From Pseudomonas brassicacearum subsp. brassicacearum (lineage in GTDB: Bacteria; Pseudomonadota; Gammaproteobacteria; Pseudomonadales; Pseudomonadaceae), in NCBI RefSeq assembly GCF_008801605.1, contig NZ_VZPJ01000009.1:124001-188000 (forward strand): DNA of 64,000 bases, read 5' to 3'. Position numbers and translations under genes: made by a program. The first letter of the stretch is position 1. Each line of letters begins with the position of its first letter. A model generated the notes under the pieces. It did no database searches. It had not been told where the DNA came from and saw nothing but the letters and a program-made list of their open reading frames with translations. This document shows positions 1 to 9,007 of this stretch, piece after piece.

Positions 1-1058
1 TTGTTGATCACCACCAGTTCAGCCTGGTCGTCGCCCAGCAGTTCGATCAACTTCGCCGCAGCCGCCATGTCGCGGTCGCGCACGCTGGTATGGTCGAATT
101 GGACGAATTCGTCGATGTCCTGTTTTTCCAGCTCGGTCATCAGGTTCTGCAGGTAGCCGCCAGTGCGCTGGGCGTCGATGTAGACGGTACGCAAACCAGC
201 CTTTTTGGCATATTGCCAGATCGACGGCCGGGTGCTGTTGATGCGTATGTAGTCGGCGCGCGTACCGCCATAGCGCAGGGTGACATTGGTGTCGACGCTG
301 CAATTGGCGATAGAGGCCGCATAGCCGAAATTGAAGATATCCACCCCCTCGGGCGGCGTCTTCAGGCCGGTGTGCACGCCGAATGGCGCGTTGATATCCA
401 GGTAATTGCCGCCAACGCTTTCATCGATGATCAGCACGATATCCTGCTCGATCGAAGACGACCGTCGCACCAGGGTGACCGGCTCCCGAGGGCCAATGGT
501 GTTGTGCAAGGACTCGTAGGCAAACAGATTCAAATAGGCCAACGGCGTGTACATCACCGGCAGGCCGCGCGCACCCTCGCCCGCCCGCAGGAACAACACG
601 CCACTGAGCAACAACACGCCCAGCACCGGCGCCGCTATCGGCAGATAACCGGGCAATCGCACCGACCGCCGAGGCTTGAGCGCGATACCGAACAACAGCA
701 GCAAGCCGCTGATCACCGCGCTGACAATCATCTCGCGGTACTGATAAGCCGCCTCCTGGATAAATCCCCCCGAGTACACCAGCGAAACGAACTGGCTATA
801 GGTCAGGTAACTGTCCGTGACCCGGGTGTACACCTCGAAAAACACTGCTGAAACAAACATCGCCAAGGCAAACACATGCCTCACCAGGGTCTGGCGTATG
901 TAGGCAGTCATCCACAGCGCCAGCACCAGTACCGCGAACATGGCGCCGAACAGCAACGTTGCGAACCCCAGGCCCAACGCGTTGAGACGGTCGAGGTAAT
1001 AGTCGTATCCCTTGAGCAGGTACAGAACCAGCAGCAATTCCTTGAGGTAGCGGACCAT
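1..1058 (-). CDS. Sulfatase / phosphoethanolamine-transferase-like membrane protein (3' end outside window)
   Basis: I translated the minus strand from the ATG at 1058; it stays open to the window edge (352 codons). The N-terminal ~150 residues hold several hydrophobic stretches. A soluble domain then carries VLIIDES and a CSVDTNVTLRYGG segment, resembling the metal-binding and nucleophile regions of the alkaline-phosphatase/sulfatase superfamily to which EptA and OpgB belong. These enzymes move phosphoethanolamine or phosphoglycerol onto surface glycans. The gene is divergent from the exopolysaccharide operon, so a surface-glycan substrate is plausible but inferred. The C-terminal metal ligands lie outside the window. 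Confidence 0.75.
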   Translation of the reverse strand, partial: MVRYLKELLLVLYLLKGYDYYLDRLNALGLGFATLLFGAMFAVLVLALWMTAYIRQTLVRHVFALAMFVSAVFFEVYTRVTDSYLTYSQFVSLVYSGGFIQEAAYQYREMIVSAVISGLLLLFGIALKPRRSVRLPGYLPIAAPVLGVLLLSGVLFLRAGEGARGLPVMYTPLAYLNLFAYESLHNTIGPREPVTLVRRSSSIEQDIVLIIDESVGGNYLDINAPFGVHTGLKTPPEGVDIFNFGYAASIANCSVDTNVTLRYGGTRADYIRINSTRPSIWQYAKKAGLRTVYIDAQRTGGYLQNLMTELEKQDIDEFVQFDHTSVRDRDMAAAAKLIELLGDDQAELVVIN

Positions 1059-1433
1059 GTTTTCCTCGACCAGATCACCGTGTCAAAAGCACTTCGTTCC
1101 TGCACGTTAGCAGCCGTTTTTCAAAGCGCAAGAAATGCTTCACCGCACCACGCGTCAAAAAAAAGTTACCCCAAAAATGACACGAAAACCCGTCACAAAA
1201 TGTAAAAAACTATGGATTACTACCGTTTATCGCTTTGTCAAATTCCCGTTAAGCCCAATAAAACAGCCACTTTACTAAGACAGTCAAGGACTTGATATCA
1301 AAAGGCCCGATTTCACTTGAATTGCCAACACTGACAACTGTCATTTTGCTGACACGCTTTTCTGAAGCTGCGCTATACCCCTCTAAACAGTTTCATCCGA
1401 GTTACATCAACCGGTTTACGAGGCGCGCCAAAA
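1059..1433. promoter_or_regulatory. Divergent intergenic region in front of the exopolysaccharide operon
   Basis: These 375 bases separate two divergent genes and are much richer in A and T than their surroundings, as expected for a double promoter region. A-runs occur near 1157-1205. I could not assign a convincing -35/-10, sigma-54 or AlgU-type promoter by eye, and no ORF of coding quality is present. Confidence 0.5.
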
Positions 1434-2798
1434 ATGGACGTGAGCGTATTTGGTACGGGGTATGTAGGGTTGATCCAGGCGGCCGCAATGGCCGACGTCG
1501 GACACCGCGTTCTGTGCATCGACATCGACCCGAAAAAAATCCAGCAACTGCAACAAGCCGTACCCACCATCAGCGAGCCGGGGTTGTCCAGCTTGCTCGA
1601 AGACAACATCAAGTCCGGACGCTTGTCGTTCAGTTCCCAGGCCAGCGACGCGGTCAACCATGGCGAACTGATTTTCATCGCCGTCGGCACCCCCGCCGAT
1701 GAAGACGGCTCGGCAGACCTGAGCCATGTGCTGGCCGTCACCCAGCAAATCGCCGATTTCATGGACAGCGACCGCACCCTGGTCATCAAGTCCACAGTGC
1801 CGGTGGGCACGGCCGACAAGGTGGCCGAATGCGCCCGCCAGGCGTTGGCGCGGCGGGGCCTGAAGCAGTTGAACGTGCGGGTGGTGTCCAACCCCGAGTT
1901 TCTCAAGGAAGGCAGTGCGCTTGCCGATTGCATGCGCCCCGACCGGATCATCGTCGGCACCGCCGACCCGCTGGCCCGCGACCAGATGACGGAGCTCTAC
2001 GCGCCCTTTTGCCGCAACCACGAAAAACTGATGTTCATGGACAACCGCAGCGCCGAACTGACCAAGTACGCCGCCAATGCCATGCTCGCCACCCGCATCA
2101 GCTTCATGAACGAACTGGCCAACCTCACCGAACGGCTGGGCGCCGACATCGAAGCAGTGCGCAAAGGCATCGGTTCGGACCCACGCATCGGTTACCACTT
2201 CATCTACCCCGGCTGCGGTTTTGGCGGCTCGTGCTTTCCCAAGGACCTGCGGGCCTTGCTCCACACCGCCGAACAAAGCGGCATGCCACTGCGCTTGTTG
2301 CGCAGCGTCACCGATGTCAACGACAGCCAGCGGCACATCCTCTTCGAGAAACTGGCGACGCAATTCCAGGATGGCCTGGCCGGCAAATCGATTGCCATCT
2401 GGGGCCTGGCATTCAAGCCCAACACCGACGACATGCGCGAAGCCCCCAGCCGCTACCTGATGGAAGCACTGTGGCGCGAAGGCGCCCGGGTCCACGCCTA
2501 TGACCCGGAAGCCATGTCCGAATGCCGGCGCCTCTACGGCTATCGCAAGGACCTGAACCTGTGCGCCACCCGCGACGACACCCTGGAAGACGCCGACGCC
2601 CTGGTGATCTGCACCGAGTGGAAAAATTTTCGCGTGGTGGACTTCGACCTGCTGGCCAGCAAGCTGCGCGCCCGGGTGATCATCGATGGCCGCAACCTGT
2701 ACAACCCCGAACACCTGGCCGCCGCCGGGCTGCTGTATCGCGGTATCGGGCTGCGGCACACCGTGCCGGGCACCCCGCTGCCCGGGTCACAAGCATGA
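1434..2798 (+). CDS. ugd: UDP-glucose 6-dehydrogenase
   Basis: Oxidises UDP-glucose to UDP-glucuronate with two NAD+ in the cytoplasm, supplying an acidic sugar donor. The 454-residue protein has the usual family length. It begins with the Rossmann motif GTGYVG (residues 7-12), has an FLKEGSA segment, and carries the catalytic cysteine in GGSCFPKDL near residue 267. The C-terminal third has the family's GLAFKPNTDDMREAPS segment. It is the first gene of the operon and overlaps the epimerase by four bases (ATGA), matching its role at the start of precursor supply. Confidence 0.93.
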   Translation: MDVSVFGTGYVGLIQAAAMADVGHRVLCIDIDPKKIQQLQQAVPTISEPGLSSLLEDNIKSGRLSFSSQASDAVNHGELIFIAVGTPADEDGSADLSHVLAVTQQIADFMDSDRTLVIKSTVPVGTADKVAECARQALARRGLKQLNVRVVSNPEFLKEGSALADCMRPDRIIVGTADPLARDQMTELYAPFCRNHEKLMFMDNRSAELTKYAANAMLATRISFMNELANLTERLGADIEAVRKGIGSDPRIGYHFIYPGCGFGGSCFPKDLRALLHTAEQSGMPLRLLRSVTDVNDSQRHILFEKLATQFQDGLAGKSIAIWGLAFKPNTDDMREAPSRYLMEALWREGARVHAYDPEAMSECRRLYGYRKDLNLCATRDDTLEDADALVICTEWKNFRVVDFDLLASKLRARVIIDGRNLYNPEHLAAAGLLYRGIGLRHTVPGTPLPGSQA

Positions 2799-3874
2799 AC
2801 ATCCTGGTCACCGGCGCGGCCGGTTTCATCGGCGCCCACGTCGTGCTGCGACTGCTGCGCGACGGCCATCGGGTGTGCGGGCTGGACAATTTCAACGACT
2901 ACTACGACCCGCAGCTCAAGCACGACCGTGTGACCTGGGTAAACGACCAGGCTGGCGAGTTCCCCCTGGCGCGGATCGACCTGGTCGACGCGCCGGCCAT
3001 CGATGAACTGTTCCAGACCCGGCGGCCGGACGTAGTGATTCACCTCGCCGCCCAGGCCGGCGTGCGCTACTCCCTGGAAAACCCGCAGGCCTATGTAGAC
3101 AGCAACATCACCGGGTTCCTGAACATCCTGGAGAACTGCCGTCGCTATCCGGTCAAGCACCTGATCTACGCCTCCTCAAGCTCGGTATACGGCGCCAACC
3201 CGCGCACGCCTTATTCGGTGCAGGACAACGTCGACCATCCGCTGTCGCTGTACGCGGCCAGCAAAAAAGCCAACGAACTGATGGCCCACAGCTACAGCCA
3301 CCTGTTCGGCATTCCCTGCACCGGCCTGCGGTTTTTCACGGTGTACGGCCCTTGGGGCCGCCCGGACATGTCGCCGATCCAGTTTGCCCGCGCCATCGTC
3401 GAAGACCGTGTGCTGCAACTGTTCAATCATGGCGAGCACCAACGCGATTTCACCTACATCGACGACATCGTCGAAAGCATCGCCCGCCTGATCGACCGTG
3501 CGCCCCAGGTCACCCCCCTGTTGGATCACGAACAACCGGACCCGGCCACCAGCCGTGCGCCCTGGCGGATCTACAACATCGGCGGGCAGCACCCGGTGGC
3601 GCTGCGCAGCTATGTCGCACTGCTGGAAAAACACCTGGGACAAACCGCCCGCATCGAACTGCTGCCCCTGCAAGCGGGGGATGTGCTCAACACCTGCGCC
3701 GATGCCAGCGACCTGGCACGAGCCACCGGTTTCAAGCCGCGTATCGAACTGGACGAAGGCCTGGGCCGCTTCATCCAGTGGTTCCTCGATTACTACGCAC
3801 GGCCTGCCCACGCACCGCTCGCGACTGAACGCTTGCGGCCCAACCTCAGCGGAGGAATCCATGACCCGACATGA
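2795..3874 (+). CDS. NAD-dependent sugar epimerase, UDP-glucuronate 4-epimerase type
   Basis: Extended short-chain dehydrogenase of 359 residues. It has GAAGFIG for NAD binding at residues 7-13, an SSSSVYG active-site segment, and the YxxxK pair in YAASKK near residue 153. The PWGRPDM segment is typical of enzymes that interconvert UDP-glucuronate and UDP-galacturonate. The start is the ATG at 2795, overlapping the ugd stop; a longer open frame upstream is only a shadow of ugd. The product of the preceding dehydrogenase is the expected substrate. The exact sugar specificity is inferred from family and context. Confidence 0.88.
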   Translation: MNILVTGAAGFIGAHVVLRLLRDGHRVCGLDNFNDYYDPQLKHDRVTWVNDQAGEFPLARIDLVDAPAIDELFQTRRPDVVIHLAAQAGVRYSLENPQAYVDSNITGFLNILENCRRYPVKHLIYASSSSVYGANPRTPYSVQDNVDHPLSLYAASKKANELMAHSYSHLFGIPCTGLRFFTVYGPWGRPDMSPIQFARAIVEDRVLQLFNHGEHQRDFTYIDDIVESIARLIDRAPQVTPLLDHEQPDPATSRAPWRIYNIGGQHPVALRSYVALLEKHLGQTARIELLPLQAGDVLNTCADASDLARATGFKPRIELDEGLGRFIQWFLDYYARPAHAPLATERLRPNLSGGIHDPT

Positions 3875-4607
3875 GCAAGTCATCGAGATCAACGCCCCCG
3901 GACGCGACAAGCGTGTCGATCCCGACCACCGCAGGCGCCTGGACGCGGCCATCCACCGTCAGGGCCGAGGTTGGTTGACCGGTCGCGACGGTGGTCGGCC
4001 CTGGACCGTCTCGCGCACCAACCGCGTAGTGGCCTGCCTCGGCGCCCTGGCGATCCTGCTGATGCTCTGCCCACTGCTGCTGGGCCTGGCGCTGCTGATC
4101 AAGTTTTCCAGCCCCGGTCCCGTGCTGTTCGTGCAGAAGCGCACCGGTTATCGCGGCCGAGTCTTCGGCATGTACAAGTTCCGCACCATGGTTGCCGACG
4201 CCGAGGCTCTCAAGGAGTCGCTGCGCCACCTCAACAAACACGGCGCCGATGCCATCGACTTCAAGATCGACAACGATCCGCGCATCACGCCCATCGGCCG
4301 GTTCCTGCGACGCAGCAGCCTCGACGAACTGCCGAACCTGATCAATGTAGTGACCGGCGACATGCGCCTGGTGGGCCCGCGGCCGACCTCGTTCAACGCC
4401 TATCGCTACAAGGACAACCATCTTGTGCGCCTGAGCATCTATCCCGGCATGACCGGCCTTTGGCAGATCTCCGGGCGCAGCAATATCGACTTCGACCAGC
4501 GTGTGGAATTGGACCTCAGCTATATCGCTGAACAAAGCCTGTGGCTGGATTTGAAGATCCTGATGATTACCCCCTTCAAAGTTTTCAGCGGCCACGGAGC
4601 GAGTTAA
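3861..4607 (+). CDS. Undecaprenyl-phosphate sugar phosphotransferase (initiating phosphoglycosyl transferase)
   Basis: Transfers the first sugar phosphate to undecaprenyl phosphate at the inner membrane and so starts each repeat unit. The 248-residue protein has one hydrophobic segment (about residues 54-76) followed by the catalytic domain with KFRTM, a DELPNL segment and LVGPRPTS, all hallmarks of the bacterial sugar transferase family. It is the short form without the multi-span N-terminal domain of WbaP. The start at 3861 follows GGAGG at 3851 and overlaps the epimerase end by 14 bases. Confidence 0.9.
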   Translation: MTRHEQVIEINAPGRDKRVDPDHRRRLDAAIHRQGRGWLTGRDGGRPWTVSRTNRVVACLGALAILLMLCPLLLGLALLIKFSSPGPVLFVQKRTGYRGRVFGMYKFRTMVADAEALKESLRHLNKHGADAIDFKIDNDPRITPIGRFLRRSSLDELPNLINVVTGDMRLVGPRPTSFNAYRYKDNHLVRLSIYPGMTGLWQISGRSNIDFDQRVELDLSYIAEQSLWLDLKILMITPFKVFSGHGAS

Positions 4608-5252
4608 ATGGACGGTTCAACCAATATCCTGACCATAGCAAGCCCGAGCGAGACCAACCTGACCTCGACCGTGCTCGACCCTTCCCTGCGGATCCTGCTT
4701 TTGACGGCCGCCAACACCGGCACCGGAACCAGCACCAGCGCGATGGCGCTGGCTGCTCAACTGGCGCAGATGAGCAACGGTCGCGTACTGCTGGTGGATG
4801 CCAGCCAGTCACCGCGCAACCTCAGCCAGCAACTGTCGTTGCACAAGGAGCGCGGTTTTACCGACCTGCTGTTCAACAGCCTCGCCCCGCCCCTGTTGCA
4901 GGACTGCGTGGTGCAGGCGTCCAGCCTGCCCTTCGACGTGTTGCCCCATGGGCGCCTGGGTCGCAATGCCGAACGCTTGAGCCCCGAGCGACTGCGCCCA
5001 CTGTTCAGGCAACTGGCGGCGCAATACCGCTTTGTGGTGATCGACGCCGACGCAGTGTATTCGGCCAGCGACACGCTGGTGCTCAGCACCCAGGTCGACG
5101 GCGTGGTGCTGGTGGTGCGCGGTGAAGACACTCGCTGGGAAGTGGCCCAGGCCGCCCGCCAGCGCCTGTCCCAGGCCGGCGCGAAAGTGGTAGGCAGCGT
5201 GTTCAATCGCCGCAAGTACTACATGCCCAAGTGGCTCTACAACAACCTGTAA
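4608..5252 (+). CDS. CpsD/CapB-type BY-kinase-like ATPase with altered Walker A motif
   Basis: A 214-residue soluble P-loop protein of the family that partners a Wzz-type membrane protein and controls capsule or exopolysaccharide assembly. Walker A' (VLLVDAS) and a Walker B-like FVVIDAD are present. The P-loop reads TGTGTSTS (residues 37-44), where BY-kinases have GxGKST, so the ATP-contacting lysine is replaced by Thr41. The C-terminus carries only three tyrosines (KYYMPKWLY), a short cluster. It starts directly after the phosphoglycosyl transferase stop. It may be a regulatory pseudokinase; activity cannot be judged from sequence alone. Confidence 0.8.
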   Translation: MDGSTNILTIASPSETNLTSTVLDPSLRILLLTAANTGTGTSTSAMALAAQLAQMSNGRVLLVDASQSPRNLSQQLSLHKERGFTDLLFNSLAPPLLQDCVVQASSLPFDVLPHGRLGRNAERLSPERLRPLFRQLAAQYRFVVIDADAVYSASDTLVLSTQVDGVVLVVRGEDTRWEVAQAARQRLSQAGAKVVGSVFNRRKYYMPKWLYNNL

Positions 5253-5272
5253 GCCTGCAAAAGGATGACGAG

Positions 5273-6298
5273 ATGAACGCCAGAATGCTTGTCCTGCTGT
5301 TGCTGCCGCTTGCCGGTTGCTCCAGCAATACCGATACCCGCTCGATGCCGGTGCAGATCCTCACGGCCCCGCCGGCCAACGCCCAGGCCACCGACATGCC
5401 CAAGGTCGAACAGACCCTGCGGCCCCAGGACGTGCTGGATGTGATTTTCCACATCAGCACCACCGGCTCCCAAGCCTATCGCGTGCAGGCCGGTGACCAG
5501 GTTGCCCTGAACTTCACGGCCGCCAGCCAGCTCAACGGTACGCAACAGGTGATGCCCGACGGCACTATCGAACTGCCTGGGGCCAACACCTCGGTGAAAG
5601 TCGCCGGCCTGACCACCGACGAAGCCCGCCTGGCGGTGCAGCGTGCCTATGACCAGAAAATGCTGTTCCAGCCCAATCGCAACCAATTGACGGTGCTGGT
5701 GACCAGTCCGCTGTCCGGCGAGACCAACTTGCGCAACACCTTGACCCACCCGGGCACCGGCATGAGCCGGGAAATCACCGTGGGCAGGGATGGTTACGCC
5801 AGCTTCCCGGAAATCGGTTCCGTGCCGCTGCAAGGCATGACGGTCAACCAGTTGGAGACCTTCCTCAACGAGCGCTACGCCCAGTTGCCAGGCCACATGA
5901 CCGTCGATGTGCTGCTCAAGTCCACCGCCGGCAACGAGATCTACGTCCTCGGGGAAGTGGCCCAGCCCGGTTCCTATCCGATCCGCCGGCCGATCTCGGT
6001 GCTCGAAGCCCTGACGCTGGCCCGCGGCACGAACGTCAAGGCCCGGCTCGACTCGGTGGTGATCATGCGACGCAACGGCAACCTGGTCGAAGCCCGCCAC
6101 TATGACGTGGAAAAAGCCCTGAGCGGTGACGCCTCGCAGATCGCCTACCTGCAACCGGAAGACATGCTTTTCGTGCCCAAGACCAAGCTAGCCAGCGCCG
6201 GCGAACTGGCCAGACAACTGGCCGACGTAGTGCTGTTCCAGGGCGTGGGGTTCAGCTTCGGCTACCGCGTCGACAACAAAGGCAGCAACAGCAACTGA
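5273..6298 (+). CDS. Polysaccharide export outer-membrane lipoprotein (Wza family)
   Basis: The ATG at 5273, preceded by AAGGA, gives a 341-residue protein with a lipoprotein signal ending in the lipobox LAGC. The mature part has a polysaccharide-export domain (DVLDVIFHIS, then GDQVALNF) followed by SLBB-like segments with ITVGRDGYASFPEIG and VLGEVAQPGSYPI. It is expected to form the outer-membrane channel for the polymer and to contact the co-polymerase encoded next. An in-frame extension upstream to 5231 is rejected because it would remove the signal peptide from the N-terminus. Confidence 0.92.
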   Translation: MNARMLVLLLLPLAGCSSNTDTRSMPVQILTAPPANAQATDMPKVEQTLRPQDVLDVIFHISTTGSQAYRVQAGDQVALNFTAASQLNGTQQVMPDGTIELPGANTSVKVAGLTTDEARLAVQRAYDQKMLFQPNRNQLTVLVTSPLSGETNLRNTLTHPGTGMSREITVGRDGYASFPEIGSVPLQGMTVNQLETFLNERYAQLPGHMTVDVLLKSTAGNEIYVLGEVAQPGSYPIRRPISVLEALTLARGTNVKARLDSVVIMRRNGNLVEARHYDVEKALSGDASQIAYLQPEDMLFVPKTKLASAGELARQLADVVLFQGVGFSFGYRVDNKGSNSN

Positions 6299-6314
6299 CC
6301 CCAGGTGACCTGAC

Positions 6315-7907
6315 ATGAACCCCAAGGAAAACTATCTGCATGAGTTCTTCAGGATCTTCTTCGCCAACAAGCAGTGGGTGAAGCGTATCTTCCTGATTTT
6401 CGCCGTGATCGCCCTGGTGCTGCCGTTGATGCTCAAGCAGAGCTTCGATATCACCGCCCAGGTGATCGTCCAGTCGAAAAAACTCTCCCAGGGCGACGCC
6501 ACCACGTCGCTGAACCAGGAAAACGCCACCTTCATCCCGCCGTCCCTGGCGGACATGGAAACCGAGAGCAATATCCTGCGCTCGCCGGCGTTGATCCGGC
6601 AGACCATCAGCACCCTGCGCGACCAGGGCGAATACACGCCCAGCCCGGGCATCTTCAACAAGTGGGTGAGCGATCCCTTCAAGCGTTACATAACCCAGCC
6701 CCTGCGCGAGTACGTCATCAACCCGTTGCGCGATGGCCTGGGGCTGGAGGTCGATCCGGTGCGCGACACCGTGCTCGATACGCTGACCGACGAGGCCATC
6801 GAAAACCTGAAGATCGAGACCCTGCCCGGCTCCAACGTCATCTCCATCGTCTACAGTTTCGGCGACCCGGCCCAGGGCACCCGGTTCGTGGCGCAACTGC
6901 TGCAGAACTACCTCAGCAGCCGCCAGGACCTGCAATCGATCGAGCTGCCACAGACGTTCTATGAGCAGAAGAAAGCCCAATACCAGACCCGTCTCGACGG
7001 CCTGGAAGGCAACCGGCTGGGGCTGCTTGAAAACATCGGCTCGTCCGATCCCAAGGAAGAAGTCACCTTCCGCCTGAACGCCATCAATACCGAAGAGCAG
7101 GCCCTGAACCTGTACCAGGATCGCCTGCTGCAAAGCCAACGCTGGCTCGATTACCTCAAGACCAGTCTCGCGGCGGCGAACAGCTCGCGGTTCAACGACT
7201 ACACCTTCCCGTTCACCTTCACCACCACCGTGGACAACATTGCCTTCGAAGACCGGGAAATCAGGCAGCTGGGCGAGCAACTGACCAGCCAGGTCAGCCG
7301 CTACATGAATGACCTGGCGATCTTCCAGCCCGGCAGCGAACCGATGCTGCTGGCCCGGGAACAGATCGTCCGCACGCGCCAGCAGTTCCTGAAGGTGGTG
7401 AACAACCGGATCCAGGAACGCACCACCGACCTGGCCGTCGTCAGCTCGGTGATCAACCAGAAGATCGAACGCATCGCCGCCTTCAAGCAGCGTATCCATC
7501 AATTGCAGGAAACCCAGAGCAAGCTGCGGCAGATGGACACCGAGATCAACGCCCTGCATGCGGCGTTCTCCACCTATGCCCAGCGGTTCGCCGAAGCCAG
7601 CACCGCGCGTTCGCTGGACAACGACCTGTCCAACGCCCGGGTCCTGAGCCCGCCGTTCGAACCAACCGCCCCGGCCTTTCCCAAGCCGATGCTGATCATT
7701 GCCTTCGGCATGTTCAGCGGCCTGCTGCTGGCGATTGCCCTGGTCTATGTGCGTGAGTTCTTCGACCATCGCTTCAAGCATCCAGCGCAAATCACCCAGC
7801 AACTGGATGTGCCGGTGCTGTTGGTGATCAACGAGCAGTCCCCCGACAAGGTCAACCCGCACCGCAACTGGAGCCTGCCCAGCCTTGTCCATTGGGTGCG
7901 AAATTGA
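6315..7907 (+). CDS. Polysaccharide co-polymerase / chain-length determinant (Wzz/GumC-like)
   Basis: The 530-residue protein has a transmembrane segment near residues 23-42 and another near residues 452-474, bracketing a long periplasmic region with a predicted coiled coil in the middle. That is the PCP layout. It has no C-terminal kinase domain; the separate P-loop protein two genes upstream could fill that role. It would set polymer length and connect the inner-membrane polymerase with the Wza-like channel. A ribosome site AGGTGA lies just upstream of the ATG. Confidence 0.88.
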   Translation: MNPKENYLHEFFRIFFANKQWVKRIFLIFAVIALVLPLMLKQSFDITAQVIVQSKKLSQGDATTSLNQENATFIPPSLADMETESNILRSPALIRQTISTLRDQGEYTPSPGIFNKWVSDPFKRYITQPLREYVINPLRDGLGLEVDPVRDTVLDTLTDEAIENLKIETLPGSNVISIVYSFGDPAQGTRFVAQLLQNYLSSRQDLQSIELPQTFYEQKKAQYQTRLDGLEGNRLGLLENIGSSDPKEEVTFRLNAINTEEQALNLYQDRLLQSQRWLDYLKTSLAAANSSRFNDYTFPFTFTTTVDNIAFEDREIRQLGEQLTSQVSRYMNDLAIFQPGSEPMLLAREQIVRTRQQFLKVVNNRIQERTTDLAVVSSVINQKIERIAAFKQRIHQLQETQSKLRQMDTEINALHAAFSTYAQRFAEASTARSLDNDLSNARVLSPPFEPTAPAFPKPMLIIAFGMFSGLLLAIALVYVREFFDHRFKHPAQITQQLDVPVLLVINEQSPDKVNPHRNWSLPSLVHWVRN

Positions 7908-9007
7908 ACGCGCCGTTCGGCCCGCCCCGCCACAGCAACCCCCTGTCGATCATTCATCTGCTCGACAGCGGCGGCTTCTATGGGGCCGAGCGGATGCTGC
8001 TCGATCATTGCCTGGCGACACCCGGGCAGCACCAGGTGCTGTTCCTGGCGGCGCCACCGACCTTGATCACGCGTTTTCGCCAGGCCGGGGTCGATTGCCG
8101 TCATTGCGCCAGTTGGGCCGAGTTGTTGCAGCACCTGCGCCAGCGCCGGGACGACCGGCCGCTGATCAACACCCACAACTTCAAGGGGCTGTTGTTCGGC
8201 TGGTCCGCCGCCACGTTACTGGGCCTGCCGCTGGTGATTACCCAGCATGGCTTCACCCCAAGGAGCCCCAAGCAGCGTTTCTATACCTGGCTGAGCCTGC
8301 AACTGTGCCGCACCGCCTCGGTCAAGCGGGTCGTCTGCGTGGCCGAGAGCATTGCCACGCTGCATCGCCGGGCCAGCGTGCGGGCGGAAAAACTCGACGT
8401 CATCCCCAATGGCCTGCCAGCGGCCAGCACGCCACTGGCCCACCGCTCTGACAAGCAACGCTGGCGGGTCGGCTACGTCGGCCGCTTGAGCAGCGAGAAA
8501 GGTCCGGACCTGTTCCTCGACGCCATGATCCCGCTGTGCCAGAAGCATGCATCGCTGCACGCGGTGATGCTCGGCGACGGCCCGGAACGCCAGGCACTGC
8601 TCAAGCGCATCACCGACGCCGGACTGCCCACGCGCATCGAATTGCCGGGCTATCAGACCGACATGAACGCCTGGTGGAGTCGCCTCGACGCCTTGGTGAT
8701 CAGCTCGCGCACCGAAGGCACCCCGATGATTCTGCTCGAAGCCATGCAAGCTGGCGTGCCGGTGGTGGCGTTCGGCGTCGGCGGCATTCCCGACGTGTTG
8801 CAGGACCGTCATAACGGCCTGCTCGCGGCACCGGCCAACAGCGCGGAACTGGCGGCGCAGATCGAAACGCTGTTCAGCGAACCGCCCCTGGCGCGGATCC
8901 TGGCCGATAACGCACGCCGCACCCAACGGGACCGCTACGACCTGCGCACGCTGGCCGAACGCTGGTCGCAGCTTTACATCCGCACGGCACGGGAGGCTCG
9001 CTCATGA
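7904..9007 (+). CDS. GT4-family glycosyltransferase
   Basis: A GT-B enzyme that adds a sugar from a nucleotide donor to the growing lipid-linked unit at the cytoplasmic face. The N-terminal half has the acceptor-side motif GGFYGAERML. The C-terminal half has VGRLSSEKGPDLFLDA and the donor-binding signature EGTPMILLEAMQAGVPVV. I place the start at the TTG at 7904, where TTGA overlaps the co-polymerase stop and GGGTG lies upstream; a second TTG at 7892 is also in frame. The sugar transferred cannot be read from sequence. Confidence 0.88.
   Translation: MNAPFGPPRHSNPLSIIHLLDSGGFYGAERMLLDHCLATPGQHQVLFLAAPPTLITRFRQAGVDCRHCASWAELLQHLRQRRDDRPLINTHNFKGLLFGWSAATLLGLPLVITQHGFTPRSPKQRFYTWLSLQLCRTASVKRVVCVAESIATLHRRASVRAEKLDVIPNGLPAASTPLAHRSDKQRWRVGYVGRLSSEKGPDLFLDAMIPLCQKHASLHAVMLGDGPERQALLKRITDAGLPTRIELPGYQTDMNAWWSRLDALVISSRTEGTPMILLEAMQAGVPVVAFGVGGIPDVLQDRHNGLLAAPANSAELAAQIETLFSEPPLARILADNARRTQRDRYDLRTLAERWSQLYIRTAREARS

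Noticed and set aside
90..851. Long plus-strand frame opposite the sulfatase-like gene
   Set aside because: It is an antisense shadow of the minus-strand gene, with biased Arg/Gln/His composition and no family motifs.
6252..7892. 546-codon minus-strand frame opposite the co-polymerase gene
   Set aside because: GC-rich antisense frame; the plus-strand protein has clear family features, ribosome site and operon spacing.
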